Shown here: piece by piece, positions 1-6,349 of the stretch
How the letters are laid out: each line of letters starts with the position of its first letter
Numbering within the stretch: position 1 is the first letter of the stretch
NCBI GenBank assembly: GCA_015486775.1
Contig: WFRA01000222.1
Span: forward strand, 1-6,349
DNA: 6,349 bases
Reading direction: 5' to 3'
Origin: Kiritimatiellales bacterium
GTDB taxonomy: Bacteria > Verrucomicrobiota > Kiritimatiellia > Kiritimatiellales > Pontiellaceae
Made by a program: the position numbers and the translations under genes
Notes under the pieces: model-generated
Databases searched by the model: none
What the model saw: the letters and a program-made list of their open reading frames with translations, nothing else
Told to the model about the DNA's origin: nothing

Positions 1-2171
1 ATCTGTCGGGCTGGTACAACAATGCCCAGCGCTTTTCCGCCGATCCCGACCGCGCCTTCCGCTATCTGGAATATGTCGACGGGGTACTGGGTTCCACCCC
101 GACCACGCAGCACCGGCTGCTAATGAATGGGGTCGACCATCTGGAGGCGCAGGAGGATTTGCTTCCAATCCTTGGAAAACTCCAGGATCGCCTGGGGGAG
201 GGGGAAACGATTTTCCAGTCCACCTTGCTCGACTATGCAAAAGCCACGAAGCAGCTGCTCGAAAACGGCCCGAAGGGGCGCGTGGAGGGGGAGCTTCGTT
301 TTGGGCGCGACCGCGAAATCCTGCAGGGTACCCTGAGTTCCCGCCGCTACCTCAAGGAGCTGAACACCCGCTGCCAGACCCTGCTGGAGACGGAGCTGGA
401 ACCGCTCTACGCCATGCTGGCCCGGCTGACCGGCGGAAAGGTGGCCTATCCCTCCGACGAGCTGCGCTATCTCTGGAAAGCGGTGATGAAAAACCAGGCG
501 CACGACAGCATTTGCGGATGCAGCATCGACCGGGTTCACCAGGACGACGAAAACCGCTTTTTGCGGGTGCTGGACTGCGCCGGGGATCTGCGCCGAAGGG
601 GCATGCAGGAGATCCTCAACCGCGTCGATCGCAACGGGCTGGAGGATTCCGAATTTTTGCTGGCCGTGGCAAACCCGCTGCCGTTTCCCCGCTCGGAACT
701 GGTCGCGGCGACGATCCGGTTCCCGCAGGCCGACCAGATACAGGGGTTCGACCTGCTCGATTCCAAGGGCCGGAAGGTGGACTACGAGGTGGTTGAGACG
801 ATCCATCAACATCGCATGACCGTTTCCCCGTTCAACGTTCCGGGGCTGATCGCGGTGGACGAGGTGGCGATCCGGTTTGCCGCAACGGAGGTTCCGGCGA
901 ACGGCTACGCGGTCTATCGGGTGGTTCCCTCGGCGGAGGTGCCGGTATCCAATACCCCGCCTTTCCCGGAGTTCCCGCTGGTTGTCGAAAACGAATGCCT
1001 GTCGGTTTCCGTGGCCAAGGATGGCCGGGTTTCGATGGAGGATCGCGTCGGCGGCTGGAAGACGGAGGATCTCTTTTCCTTCGAGGATGCCGCTGATGCG
1101 GGCGACTCCTACTGCTTCATTCCCGTGCCGAACTTGGAGCCGCTCGATCTGTCGGCGGCCAGGCCGGTGGTGACCTGGGTGGAAAAGAGCGCATTGCGGC
1201 AGTGCGTCCGGATCGAATACACGTTCATGATCCCGGCGGGCTTCGAGCAGGATTCGGGGCAGCGCACGGCGGGGTTGGTCGAAAACCGGGTGCAGGTCGA
1301 ACTCTCTCTTCCACGGGGTGGAAAAGCCCTGGACATCTCGGGATGGGTGGATAACCAATCGAAAGACCACCGCCTGCGGATTTTGATCCACACCGGAATC
1401 GATGCCGATCGGAACACGAGCAGCCAGCCGTTCGATTGCGTGGAGCGCGGCCGCTATCCCGAACAGCCCGATCTCAAGGTGGACTGGACCCATCCAAACA
1501 ATGGATGGGTTGCCGTCGGCGATGAGGGCGGCCAGGTGGCGGTGCTTACCGACAGCATGTATGACTACGAGCACCTGCCGGATGCCCGGCATTCGCTGGC
1601 CTTCACCTGCGTGCGGGCGACCGGGCGTGTTATCGACGATGCCTTCGGGCTGACCGTGGGAAAAATCCCGCCGTCCCCGGAATGGGCCAGCCCGGAAAAC
1701 CAATCCTTGCGGCGCACCCCGTTCCATCTGGCCATCCGTCCCGGGCACATCTCCCCTGCGGGATTGTTCCGCGAGCAGCAGTGTTGGCTAAGCCCCTTGC
1801 TGGTGGCCTTCGACTCCGTCGATCCGCACCGGTTCCTCGAAGGGCGGGCTTGCGTGCAGGACGCGGATCTCAGCGAAATGTTCTATCGGGATATCCCTCC
1901 GGCCGAGGTCAACCTGCCGCACCGCGCGGCCGGAGTCGCCGTGGAGGGGGACGTGGTCTTTTCGGCCTGCAAGCGGAAGGAGAACCGGAACGGCTATCTG
2001 CTGCGCGTATTCAACCCCGTATCCGAAGGGGTTCCCATCGAATTATCCGGCATGGAATCCGTTCGCGAGGCATCGCTGGCGGAGGTTCCGCTCGGCGAGG
2101 TTCGGCCGGTGGACGGATCGGATCGGCGGGAGGTTCCCGCAAAGGGAATTGTCACATTTGAAATGGGTTAG
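1..2171 (+). CDS. Glycoside hydrolase family 38 alpha-mannosidase, 5'-truncated
   Basis: This is the C-terminal 722 residues of a GH38 enzyme, a zinc-dependent retaining alpha-mannosidase family. The frame is open from the first complete codon at base 3, so the ATG at 123 is internal: family-like sequence (LSGWYNNAQRF at residues 1-11) precedes it. MNGVDHLEAQ at residues 41-50 and NQAHDSICGCSIDRVHQD from residue 164 are typical of bacterial GH38 proteins. The His of AHDSI (residue 167) corresponds to the family's C-terminal zinc-ligand histidine (His471 in fly Golgi mannosidase II), and the next Asp is a substrate contact there. The helical middle domain spans about residues 55-190. The beta-sandwich C-terminal region follows, with DNQSKDHRLRILIHTG from residue 450, FHLAIRPG from 574 and YLLRVFNP from 665. 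The N-terminal barrel with the nucleophile and the other zinc ligands, and any signal peptide, lie upstream. Bacterial GH38 enzymes include alpha-mannosidases and mannosylglycerate hydrolases (MngB type); this fragment does not separate them, so no symbol is given. It leads an operon-like run, 31 bases before the next start. Confidence 0.92.
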   Translation, partial: LSGWYNNAQRFSADPDRAFRYLEYVDGVLGSTPTTQHRLLMNGVDHLEAQEDLLPILGKLQDRLGEGETIFQSTLLDYAKATKQLLENGPKGRVEGELRFGRDREILQGTLSSRRYLKELNTRCQTLLETELEPLYAMLARLTGGKVAYPSDELRYLWKAVMKNQAHDSICGCSIDRVHQDDENRFLRVLDCAGDLRRRGMQEILNRVDRNGLEDSEFLLAVANPLPFPRSELVAATIRFPQADQIQGFDLLDSKGRKVDYEVVETIHQHRMTVSPFNVPGLIAVDEVAIRFAATEVPANGYAVYRVVPSAEVPVSNTPPFPEFPLVVENECLSVSVAKDGRVSMEDRVGGWKTEDLFSFEDAADAGDSYCFIPVPNLEPLDLSAARPVVTWVEKSALRQCVRIEYTFMIPAGFEQDSGQRTAGLVENRVQVELSLPRGGKALDISGWVDNQSKDHRLRILIHTGIDADRNTSSQPFDCVERGRYPEQPDLKVDWTHPNNGWVAVGDEGGQVAVLTDSMYDYEHLPDARHSLAFTCVRATGRVIDDAFGLTVGKIPPSPEWASPENQSLRRTPFHLAIRPGHISPAGLFREQQCWLSPLLVAFDSVDPHRFLEGRACVQDADLSEMFYRDIPPAEVNLPHRAAGVAVEGDVVFSACKRKENRNGYLLRVFNPVSEGVPIELSGMESVREASLAEVPLGEVRPVDGSDRREVPAKGIVTFEMG

Positions 2172-2188
2172 AAGAGAAAATGGTTTCC

Positions 2189-2194
2189 AAGGGA
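2189..2194 (+). promoter_or_regulatory. Ribosome binding site for the TIM-barrel protein gene
   Basis: The purine run AAGGGA lies 8 bases before the ATG at 2203 and supports that codon as the start. An upstream in-frame TTG at 2149 would overlap the mannosidase gene, and its nearest purine run (AAAGGGA, 2141-2147) sits only one base away, too close to serve it. Confidence 0.6.
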
Positions 2195-2202
2195 AAAACA
2201 AC

Positions 2203-4362
2203 ATGAATGCATGGTATGGGACTTTTTTGGTTTGCGGAGCGGTGTTGACTGCCCCGGTTTTCGGTGGCTCGGAAAAGCAGGACAAGGTTTTTATGAAGGC
2301 AAAGACATTCTTCCAGACCGACCGGTCGTATGTTCCAAGGCTTGGAATTTCCACGGACGGGGTGGTGGTTCACCGCCATGGCGTGGGATTCGAGGATATT
2401 AGCGCCGCCATCGCTTCGTGGCAGGCGCGGGGCGGGACGGTTGGCCGGATGTTCTTCGTGGATTCGGATGGTGCCAACGCCTATTGGACGGGCAAGTGGG
2501 ATGGGATCGACCACTCCGACGATGTGGAGCGGAAGTCTGGCGGCGAGAAAGTCATGTGCGCCGGAGTCCGGCCCTACATGGTTCCGACGGAGGGGTGGAC
2601 AAAATATCTGGAGGGGCAGGCCGAATTGGCTCTCCGTGCCGGGGCGACGGCGATTTTGCCCGAGGAACCCCTTGCCCACGCCTTCAGCGGATATTCGAAA
2701 AGCTTCCAGGAGCTGTGGAAGCAGCACTACGGATTCGCCTGGCAGGCGCAGGACTCTTCGGCCGAGGCCCGTTTCCTGACCGGGCAGCTCAAGTCGAAGC
2801 TCTATCTGGATCTCGAAGAAAAGCTGATGGAGACCACCCACGCATACAGGGGCGAAGACGGCATCGAAGCCTCCTTCATCATTCCGATCCACTCCATCTA
2901 TGGAAACATGGCTGCGCAGCTGGTGGCCCCGCTGGGAGATTCGACGCACCTCGACGGGGTGGACGGCTACATCGGCCAAATCTGGACCGGGCCGGTCAAC
3001 TGGGCGCTAGCGCAATACGATTCCACGGACAAGTCGTTCTTCGGGTCGGCCTTTGCGCTGTACGACTATTTCACCCAGCTCACCGTCGGCACCGACAAAA
3101 AGCTGTGGTTGCTGGTCGATCCGGTGGAGGACAACCTGAACCACGAATGGGGCGAGTTTGCCGAATGGTACCACCACTGCGTGGCGGCCATGCTGCTGAT
3201 GTCCGGGATCGATTCCTATGAAATCATGCCGTGGCCCGACCGGGTTTTCCTGCCCGGGTTCGACACGGGCGGCGGAACTCCCGCTCCCGAAAGTTTCACC
3301 ATTCCCCTGCTGGCCATCACGCAGGCCTTGCAGGAAATGCCGCTGGGCGGCGAATGGGATCTTATGGACTCGGCGCAGCCTTCCGCCGGAATTTCCGTGG
3401 CCATCGCCGACTCGGCCATGTGGCAGCCCTGGGAGGACGGCAAGCTGCAGGGAACCTACGGCATGCTGATGCCGCTTATCCAGCGCGGCGTGCCCGCGGG
3501 TGCCTGCGTGCTGGAACGTTCGTCCGACAAGGCCTACATGGATCGCCACCGGGTAATTCTCCTGAGCTACGAAAGTTTCAAGCCGGTGGCCGCCGGGATC
3601 AATGAAGATCTGGCGGAGTGGGTGCGCCGGGGCGGCGTGCTGATTCTGCTGGGGGAACCCGGCGACGAGCTGGATCGATCCAAGCGTTTCTGGTGGCGCA
3701 GGCAGGGCTTTGCTTCGCCCACGCACCATCTGATTTCCCTGCTGGACAAGCCCGTAGCCGCCAAGACCGAATGGAGTTGCGGCGAAGGCTATGTGATACG
3801 CAAAAATATATCGCCCAAAAAATTTGCCCGGCCTGCCGCCGCCGAAAAGGTCTACCTTCCCTTGGTCGATCAGGCGCTGCAACATGCGACCGAACCCGGA
3901 AAACTGCAAACCCCCGGCCATTTCATCATGCGCCGCGGCCCCTTTGTCGTGGCCCACGCAATGGATTGCCCCGTCGAGCTGGAAGGGTGGTTTGTCGATA
4001 TCTTCGATCCCGATCTTCCCGTGGTCGATGGCATCCACCTCGCCCCCGGCGGGAGCGGGCTCTATCGCGATGTTGTCCAAACCTTGGAAAGCGAAGAGAT
4101 GCCGAAGGTGCTGCATGCGACGCACCGCCTGGTGTCGCAGCAGTCCCAAGGGAATGAGACCCGCTTCACCGTAAAGGGGCCTGCGGAGACCCCCGCCGTT
4201 GCCCGGCTCTTTTTTGGAAAGCGCGAAATCCTGGATGTGTCGGCCACGACCGCCGATGGCCGCAAGATCGAGGTGGATGTCAAAAACGAAAAACCCACCG
4301 CCCGCCTAAAATTCGCAAACGATCCCGATGGCGTGGATGTGGTCGTGACATACAAACTCTAG
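2203..4362 (+). CDS. Uncharacterised secreted TIM-barrel protein, putative glycoside hydrolase
   Basis: This is a complete 719-residue protein of no named family that I recognise. Residues 1-22 (MNAWYGTFLVCGAVLTAPVF then GG) look like a short export signal, though without the usual basic N-terminal residues. Residues about 45-350 can be read as eight beta strands in order: LGIST (47), VGRMFFVD (80), VMCAGVRPYM (117), AILPEEP (150), SFIIPIHS (224), DGYIGQIW (254), LWLLVDPVED (301) and SYEIMPWP (338). The PEE acids E154/E155 end strand 4 and D306/E309 end strand 7, the places where clan GH-A glycosidases carry the acid/base and nucleophile. Residues about 440-500 look like an amidotransferase-type Rossmann domain (ILLSYESF, then GGVLILLGEPGD), as in the trimerisation domain of GH42. 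A beta-rich region (about 510-640, with FIMRRGPFVVAHAMD) and a final beta-sandwich (647-719) follow. The strand layout and catalytic residues are my inference. The start at 2203 is chosen by its ribosome binding site. The next gene begins 12 bases after its stop, so co-expression is likely. Substrate is unknown; neighbours suggest a glycan. Confidence 0.72.
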   Translation: MNAWYGTFLVCGAVLTAPVFGGSEKQDKVFMKAKTFFQTDRSYVPRLGISTDGVVVHRHGVGFEDISAAIASWQARGGTVGRMFFVDSDGANAYWTGKWDGIDHSDDVERKSGGEKVMCAGVRPYMVPTEGWTKYLEGQAELALRAGATAILPEEPLAHAFSGYSKSFQELWKQHYGFAWQAQDSSAEARFLTGQLKSKLYLDLEEKLMETTHAYRGEDGIEASFIIPIHSIYGNMAAQLVAPLGDSTHLDGVDGYIGQIWTGPVNWALAQYDSTDKSFFGSAFALYDYFTQLTVGTDKKLWLLVDPVEDNLNHEWGEFAEWYHHCVAAMLLMSGIDSYEIMPWPDRVFLPGFDTGGGTPAPESFTIPLLAITQALQEMPLGGEWDLMDSAQPSAGISVAIADSAMWQPWEDGKLQGTYGMLMPLIQRGVPAGACVLERSSDKAYMDRHRVILLSYESFKPVAAGINEDLAEWVRRGGVLILLGEPGDELDRSKRFWWRRQGFASPTHHLISLLDKPVAAKTEWSCGEGYVIRKNISPKKFARPAAAEKVYLPLVDQALQHATEPGKLQTPGHFIMRRGPFVVAHAMDCPVELEGWFVDIFDPDLPVVDGIHLAPGGSGLYRDVVQTLESEEMPKVLHATHRLVSQQSQGNETRFTVKGPAETPAVARLFFGKREILDVSATTADGRKIEVDVKNEKPTARLKFANDPDGVDVVVTYKL

Positions 4363-4364
4363 GA
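4361..4364 (+). promoter_or_regulatory. Ribosome binding site overlapping the upstream stop codon
   Basis: AGGA overlaps the TAG stop (4360-4362) of the TIM-barrel gene and lies 10 bases before the ATG at 4375. The position makes translational coupling of the two genes plausible. It favours the ATG at 4375 over the second in-frame ATG at 4387 and the TTG at 4369. Confidence 0.5.
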
Positions 4365-4374
4365 AAACTTGCCG

Positions 4375-5616
4375 ATGAAAGCTGGAATGAAATACCGGAT
4401 TTGCCTTGTCGTCTTGGCCGCCGTGGTGTCGGTTTGCGGAACGGTTTCCGCCGATATGGGACGGTCGATCCGCGAGTTTGGCGTGCTGCCGGAAAATAGC
4501 GCGAAGGTAAATGCGCAGAATCTCCAAAAGGCCATCGACTGGGCGGCCGTGCGCGGCGCAGCGCTTTTTGTGGAGCCGTCGGCCGAACCCTACCGGGTGG
4601 ACGGCGGCATTGTTCTCCGGCGCAACGCCTCGCTTATCGGCGTGCAAGGCCCCGTGGGCAGGGGGACGCGCCATCCGGACAAGCCCCAGCCGGTCGGTAG
4701 CGTTTTTGCCATCGAAGACGAAACCCATCCCTTCCTGACAGTGGAGACGGCCACGCAAATCCGCGGTATCCAGTTTTGGTATCCCAAGCAGACGCTGGCG
4801 GAGCCGTCCAAAATCATCGCCTATCCGCCCACCATCCAGGTCTCCCCGACCCACGGTGCCCAGGGGGTGACGCTCTCGTGCCTGACGTTTTTCGGCGAAT
4901 ACCTGGCCATGGATTTCAAGGCGCGACCCGATGCGATTTGCGAACAGATCCTGATCGAGCATTGCTACGGCTATCCGCTCAGTGGAACCTTTGTCCAGAT
5001 CGACTACTGCTACGATATTCCGCGCATTCTCCACTGCCATGTCAACCCGGCCAACCGGCGGTTTATCGACGGCCAGTACGACAAGAAGGTGGTGGATGCC
5101 GTCATGGCTCGGCGGACGTTCTGCTACTGGTTCGACCACACGGACAATGCCCAGTTGATCGATCTCTTCGCCTTTGGCACATGGGGCGGAATCTGGCTGG
5201 GGCCGGCGACCTATGGCCAGCTCACCAATTTCAACCTGGATTGCGTGGCCGTGGGTATCCACAAGCTGGGCAACAGCTCCTTTGGCCGGAACTGGCAGAT
5301 CGCCCAGGGTTCCATCATTGCCAATGCCGGCGCGCCGTTGGAGGAGATCCACCCGCTGATTGTCGAGGGAAAGGGGCACACGGCGATTTCCAACGTCGAG
5401 GCCTTTTCCGGGCCGAACGGCGCGCTCACGACCGTCGGGCAGTCGCAGGATTTTTTGCTGGTTCGGGGAAGCAAGCATCTGACGGTGAGCCTGACCGGCT
5501 GCCGCATGCGCAACTATGCGGCGGATGAGCCGATCACGATCGAAAACCCCGAGGCGCTGGTGCAGGCGGCGGTTTGCGTGGACAAGGCGGAGGAAGCCTA
5601 CAACCGGCTTCGTTGA
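4375..5616 (+). CDS. Secreted right-handed beta-helix protein, pectate-lyase-like
   Basis: This is a complete 413-residue protein. Residues 1-26 are a clear Sec signal peptide: MKAGMKYR, then a hydrophobic core, then VSA before a likely cut at A26/D27. No lipobox fits. The mature N-terminus has the layout of the pectate-lyase-like / GH28-related superfamily: IREFGVLPEN, a helix AQNLQKAIDWAAVRGAALFV, a YRVDGGIVLRRN strand and SLIGVQGP. This is the cap and first coils seen in right-handed parallel beta-helix enzymes and in phage tailspikes. The rest is short strands and turns rich in G, N, C and aromatics, consistent with stacked coils, including FGTWGGIWLGPATYGQLTNF and LTGCRMRNY near the end. 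I do not see the GH28 polygalacturonase motifs (NTD, DD, GHG, RIK), so the activity could be lyase, hydrolase, epimerase or binding only. It lies 12 bases after the TIM-barrel gene and 25 before the symporter gene, suggesting a role in extracellular or periplasmic glycan processing. The fold is fairly sure and the reaction unknown. Confidence 0.78.
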   Translation: MKAGMKYRICLVVLAAVVSVCGTVSADMGRSIREFGVLPENSAKVNAQNLQKAIDWAAVRGAALFVEPSAEPYRVDGGIVLRRNASLIGVQGPVGRGTRHPDKPQPVGSVFAIEDETHPFLTVETATQIRGIQFWYPKQTLAEPSKIIAYPPTIQVSPTHGAQGVTLSCLTFFGEYLAMDFKARPDAICEQILIEHCYGYPLSGTFVQIDYCYDIPRILHCHVNPANRRFIDGQYDKKVVDAVMARRTFCYWFDHTDNAQLIDLFAFGTWGGIWLGPATYGQLTNFNLDCVAVGIHKLGNSSFGRNWQIAQGSIIANAGAPLEEIHPLIVEGKGHTAISNVEAFSGPNGALTTVGQSQDFLLVRGSKHLTVSLTGCRMRNYAADEPITIENPEALVQAAVCVDKAEEAYNRLR

Positions 5617-5631
5617 TGGTTACTACAACAA

Positions 5632-5638
5632 AGGGAAG
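5632..5638 (+). promoter_or_regulatory. Ribosome binding site for the symporter gene
   Basis: AGGGAAG lies just before the ATG at 5642, with about 5 bases between its GGGA core and the start. This is the strongest purine run among the three gaps and fixes the symporter start. Confidence 0.6.
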
Positions 5639-5641
5639 AAG

Positions 5642-6349
5642 ATGACGTATTTTGGAATATTGGACTATATTTTCATGGGGATCTATGTGCTGGTGCTGGT
5701 CGGCATGGGGTTTGTCCTCAAGCGGGTGGCCTCGAAGAGCCTCGACAACTATATCGTCGGGGGGCGGCACATTCCCTGGTGGGCGCTGGGCGTTTCCGGC
5801 ATGGCCAACTTTCTCGACCTGACCGGCACGGCGGTGATCGTCTCCTTCCTTTTTCTCCTGGGGCCGCAGGGGCTCTTCATCGAGTTTCGCGGCGGCGCGG
5901 TGCTGGTGCTGGTTTTCATGATGCTCTGGGCAGGAAAGTGGCACCGGCGCTCGGGGTGCCTGACCGCGGCGGAGTGGAACATCTTTCGGTTTGGCGACGA
6001 GTGGGGCGGGCGCTTCGCCCAGCAGATGGCGGTGTTCGCAACGGTGATCTCGACCATTGGAATGCTGGCCTACCTGATTGTCGGGGCGGGTTCATTCCTC
6101 TCCATGTTCTTGCCGTTCACGCCGATCCAGAGCGCCATGGGGCTGCTGATCCTGGCCTCGCTCTACACCATGCTCTCCGGTTTCTACGGGGTCGTGGTCA
6201 CCGACATGTTCCAGATGCTCATCATTGTCGTGGCGGTCATCTATGTTTCCGTCAAGGCCTTCATGGTGGTGGGTGATGCCAGCGAGGTGTCGGCCATCGC
6301 CCTGAAAGTGACGGGCAACCCCGACTGGATCAGCGGGATGCCCAAGTGG
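5642..6349 (+). CDS. Sodium:solute symporter (SSS family), 3'-truncated
   Basis: This is the first 236 residues of an integral membrane transporter that runs off the window; the family is usually about 500-600 residues. SSS proteins couple sodium entry to uptake of sugars, amino acids or organic acids at the inner membrane. A first membrane helix (about residues 5-26) is followed by the family linker SLDNYIVGGRHIPWW (33-47), which resembles DDYILGGRSL of the proline symporter PutP. Next comes a broken helix, SGMANFLDLTGTA (52-64), then hydrophobic helices near 83-98, 128-157 and 163-180. The segment YTMLSGFYGVVVTDMFQM (175-192) is the well-known SSS signature and leads into another helix (193-209). 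D59 in DLTG lies in the membrane region where PutP has its sodium-site D55 (DMSG), though an ungapped alignment puts D59 two residues later, at PutP S57. The frame has no stop inside the window, and strong matches run from the ATG to the edge. Substrate is not readable; the neighbours suggest a sugar or sugar acid released by the upstream enzymes. Confidence 0.9.
   Translation, partial: MTYFGILDYIFMGIYVLVLVGMGFVLKRVASKSLDNYIVGGRHIPWWALGVSGMANFLDLTGTAVIVSFLFLLGPQGLFIEFRGGAVLVLVFMMLWAGKWHRRSGCLTAAEWNIFRFGDEWGGRFAQQMAVFATVISTIGMLAYLIVGAGSFLSMFLPFTPIQSAMGLLILASLYTMLSGFYGVVVTDMFQMLIIVVAVIYVSVKAFMVVGDASEVSAIALKVTGNPDWISGMPKW

Noticed and set aside
123..125. ATG as start of the mannosidase
   Set aside because: The frame is open to the window edge and the 40 codons upstream read as GH38-like sequence, so the true start lies outside the window.
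1309..1323. Small inverted repeat TTCCAC/GTGGAA with a 3-base loop
   Set aside because: Only 6 bp, inside coding sequence, with no U-run after it; expected by chance.
120..1748. Long antisense reading frame (542 codons) opposite the mannosidase
   Set aside because: The + strand frame carries GH38 motifs throughout. The antisense product is rich in R, H, P and G with no recognisable domain, as expected for a shadow frame in GC-rich coding DNA.
2172..2202. Possible promoter or terminator in the gap after the mannosidase
   Set aside because: The gap is only 31 bases, has no hairpin with a T-run and no convincing -35/-10 pair; it is explained by the ribosome binding site.
2152..2979. Antisense reading frame opposite the start of the TIM-barrel gene
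   Set aside because: No recognisable domain and fully opposite a convincing coding frame.
3007..4149. Antisense reading frame of 380 codons opposite the TIM-barrel gene
   Set aside because: The + strand frame is continuous from 2203 to 4362 with ordered domain-like segments; the reverse product shows low-complexity G/H/Q/R composition.
4306..5478. Antisense reading frame of 390 codons opposite the beta-helix gene
   Set aside because: It spans the boundary of two convincing + strand genes, lacks a domain or ribosome binding site, and has shadow-like composition.
5779..6276. + strand reading frame of 165 codons in another frame within the symporter region
   Set aside because: The frame from 5642 encodes an unmistakable SSS transporter that covers this stretch entirely; the other frame is Arg/Gly/His-rich with no domain.

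Overview
The window holds part of a polysaccharide or glycan utilisation gene cluster from a GC-rich bacterium. It has four genes, all on the + strand and separated by only 31, 12 and 25 bases, so they read as a single operon. The mix is a family GH38 alpha-mannosidase, two secreted proteins of saccharide-active fold (a TIM-barrel protein and a right-handed beta-helix protein) and a sodium:solute symporter, with no SusC/SusD pair in view. This resembles carbohydrate loci of the PVC group (Kiritimatiellota, Planctomycetes, Verrucomicrobia, Lentisphaerae), but the taxon is an inference from gene content and style only.

Layout: (1) bases 1-2171, GH38 alpha-mannosidase whose N-terminal catalytic part lies upstream of the window; (2) 2203-4362, a complete 719-residue protein of a family with no name known to me, which reads as a full (beta/alpha)8 barrel followed by an amidotransferase-like Rossmann domain and beta-rich C-terminal domains, an arrangement like GH42 beta-galactosidases; (3) 4375-5616, a complete 413-residue secreted right-handed beta-helix protein of the pectate-lyase-like superfamily; (4) 5642 to the window edge, the first 236 residues of an SSS-family (solute:sodium symporter) transporter, cut by the window end.

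How they may work together (inference): the two exported proteins act on a complex, possibly mannose-containing glycan outside the cytoplasm, the symporter imports a released sugar or sugar acid using the sodium gradient, and the GH38 enzyme removes alpha-mannosyl groups. Where the GH38 enzyme acts cannot be decided because its N-terminus is missing. No promoter, terminator, RNA gene, mobile element or CRISPR array was found. The short intergenic gaps contain ribosome binding sites and, in two of three cases, a tiny reading frame whose stop overlaps the next start codon.

The observation most worth following up is gene 2. Its eight strand-like segments can be laid out in order, with acidic residues at the ends of strands 4 and 7, as in clan GH-A glycosidases. 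It is therefore a good candidate for an uncharacterised glycoside hydrolase family.
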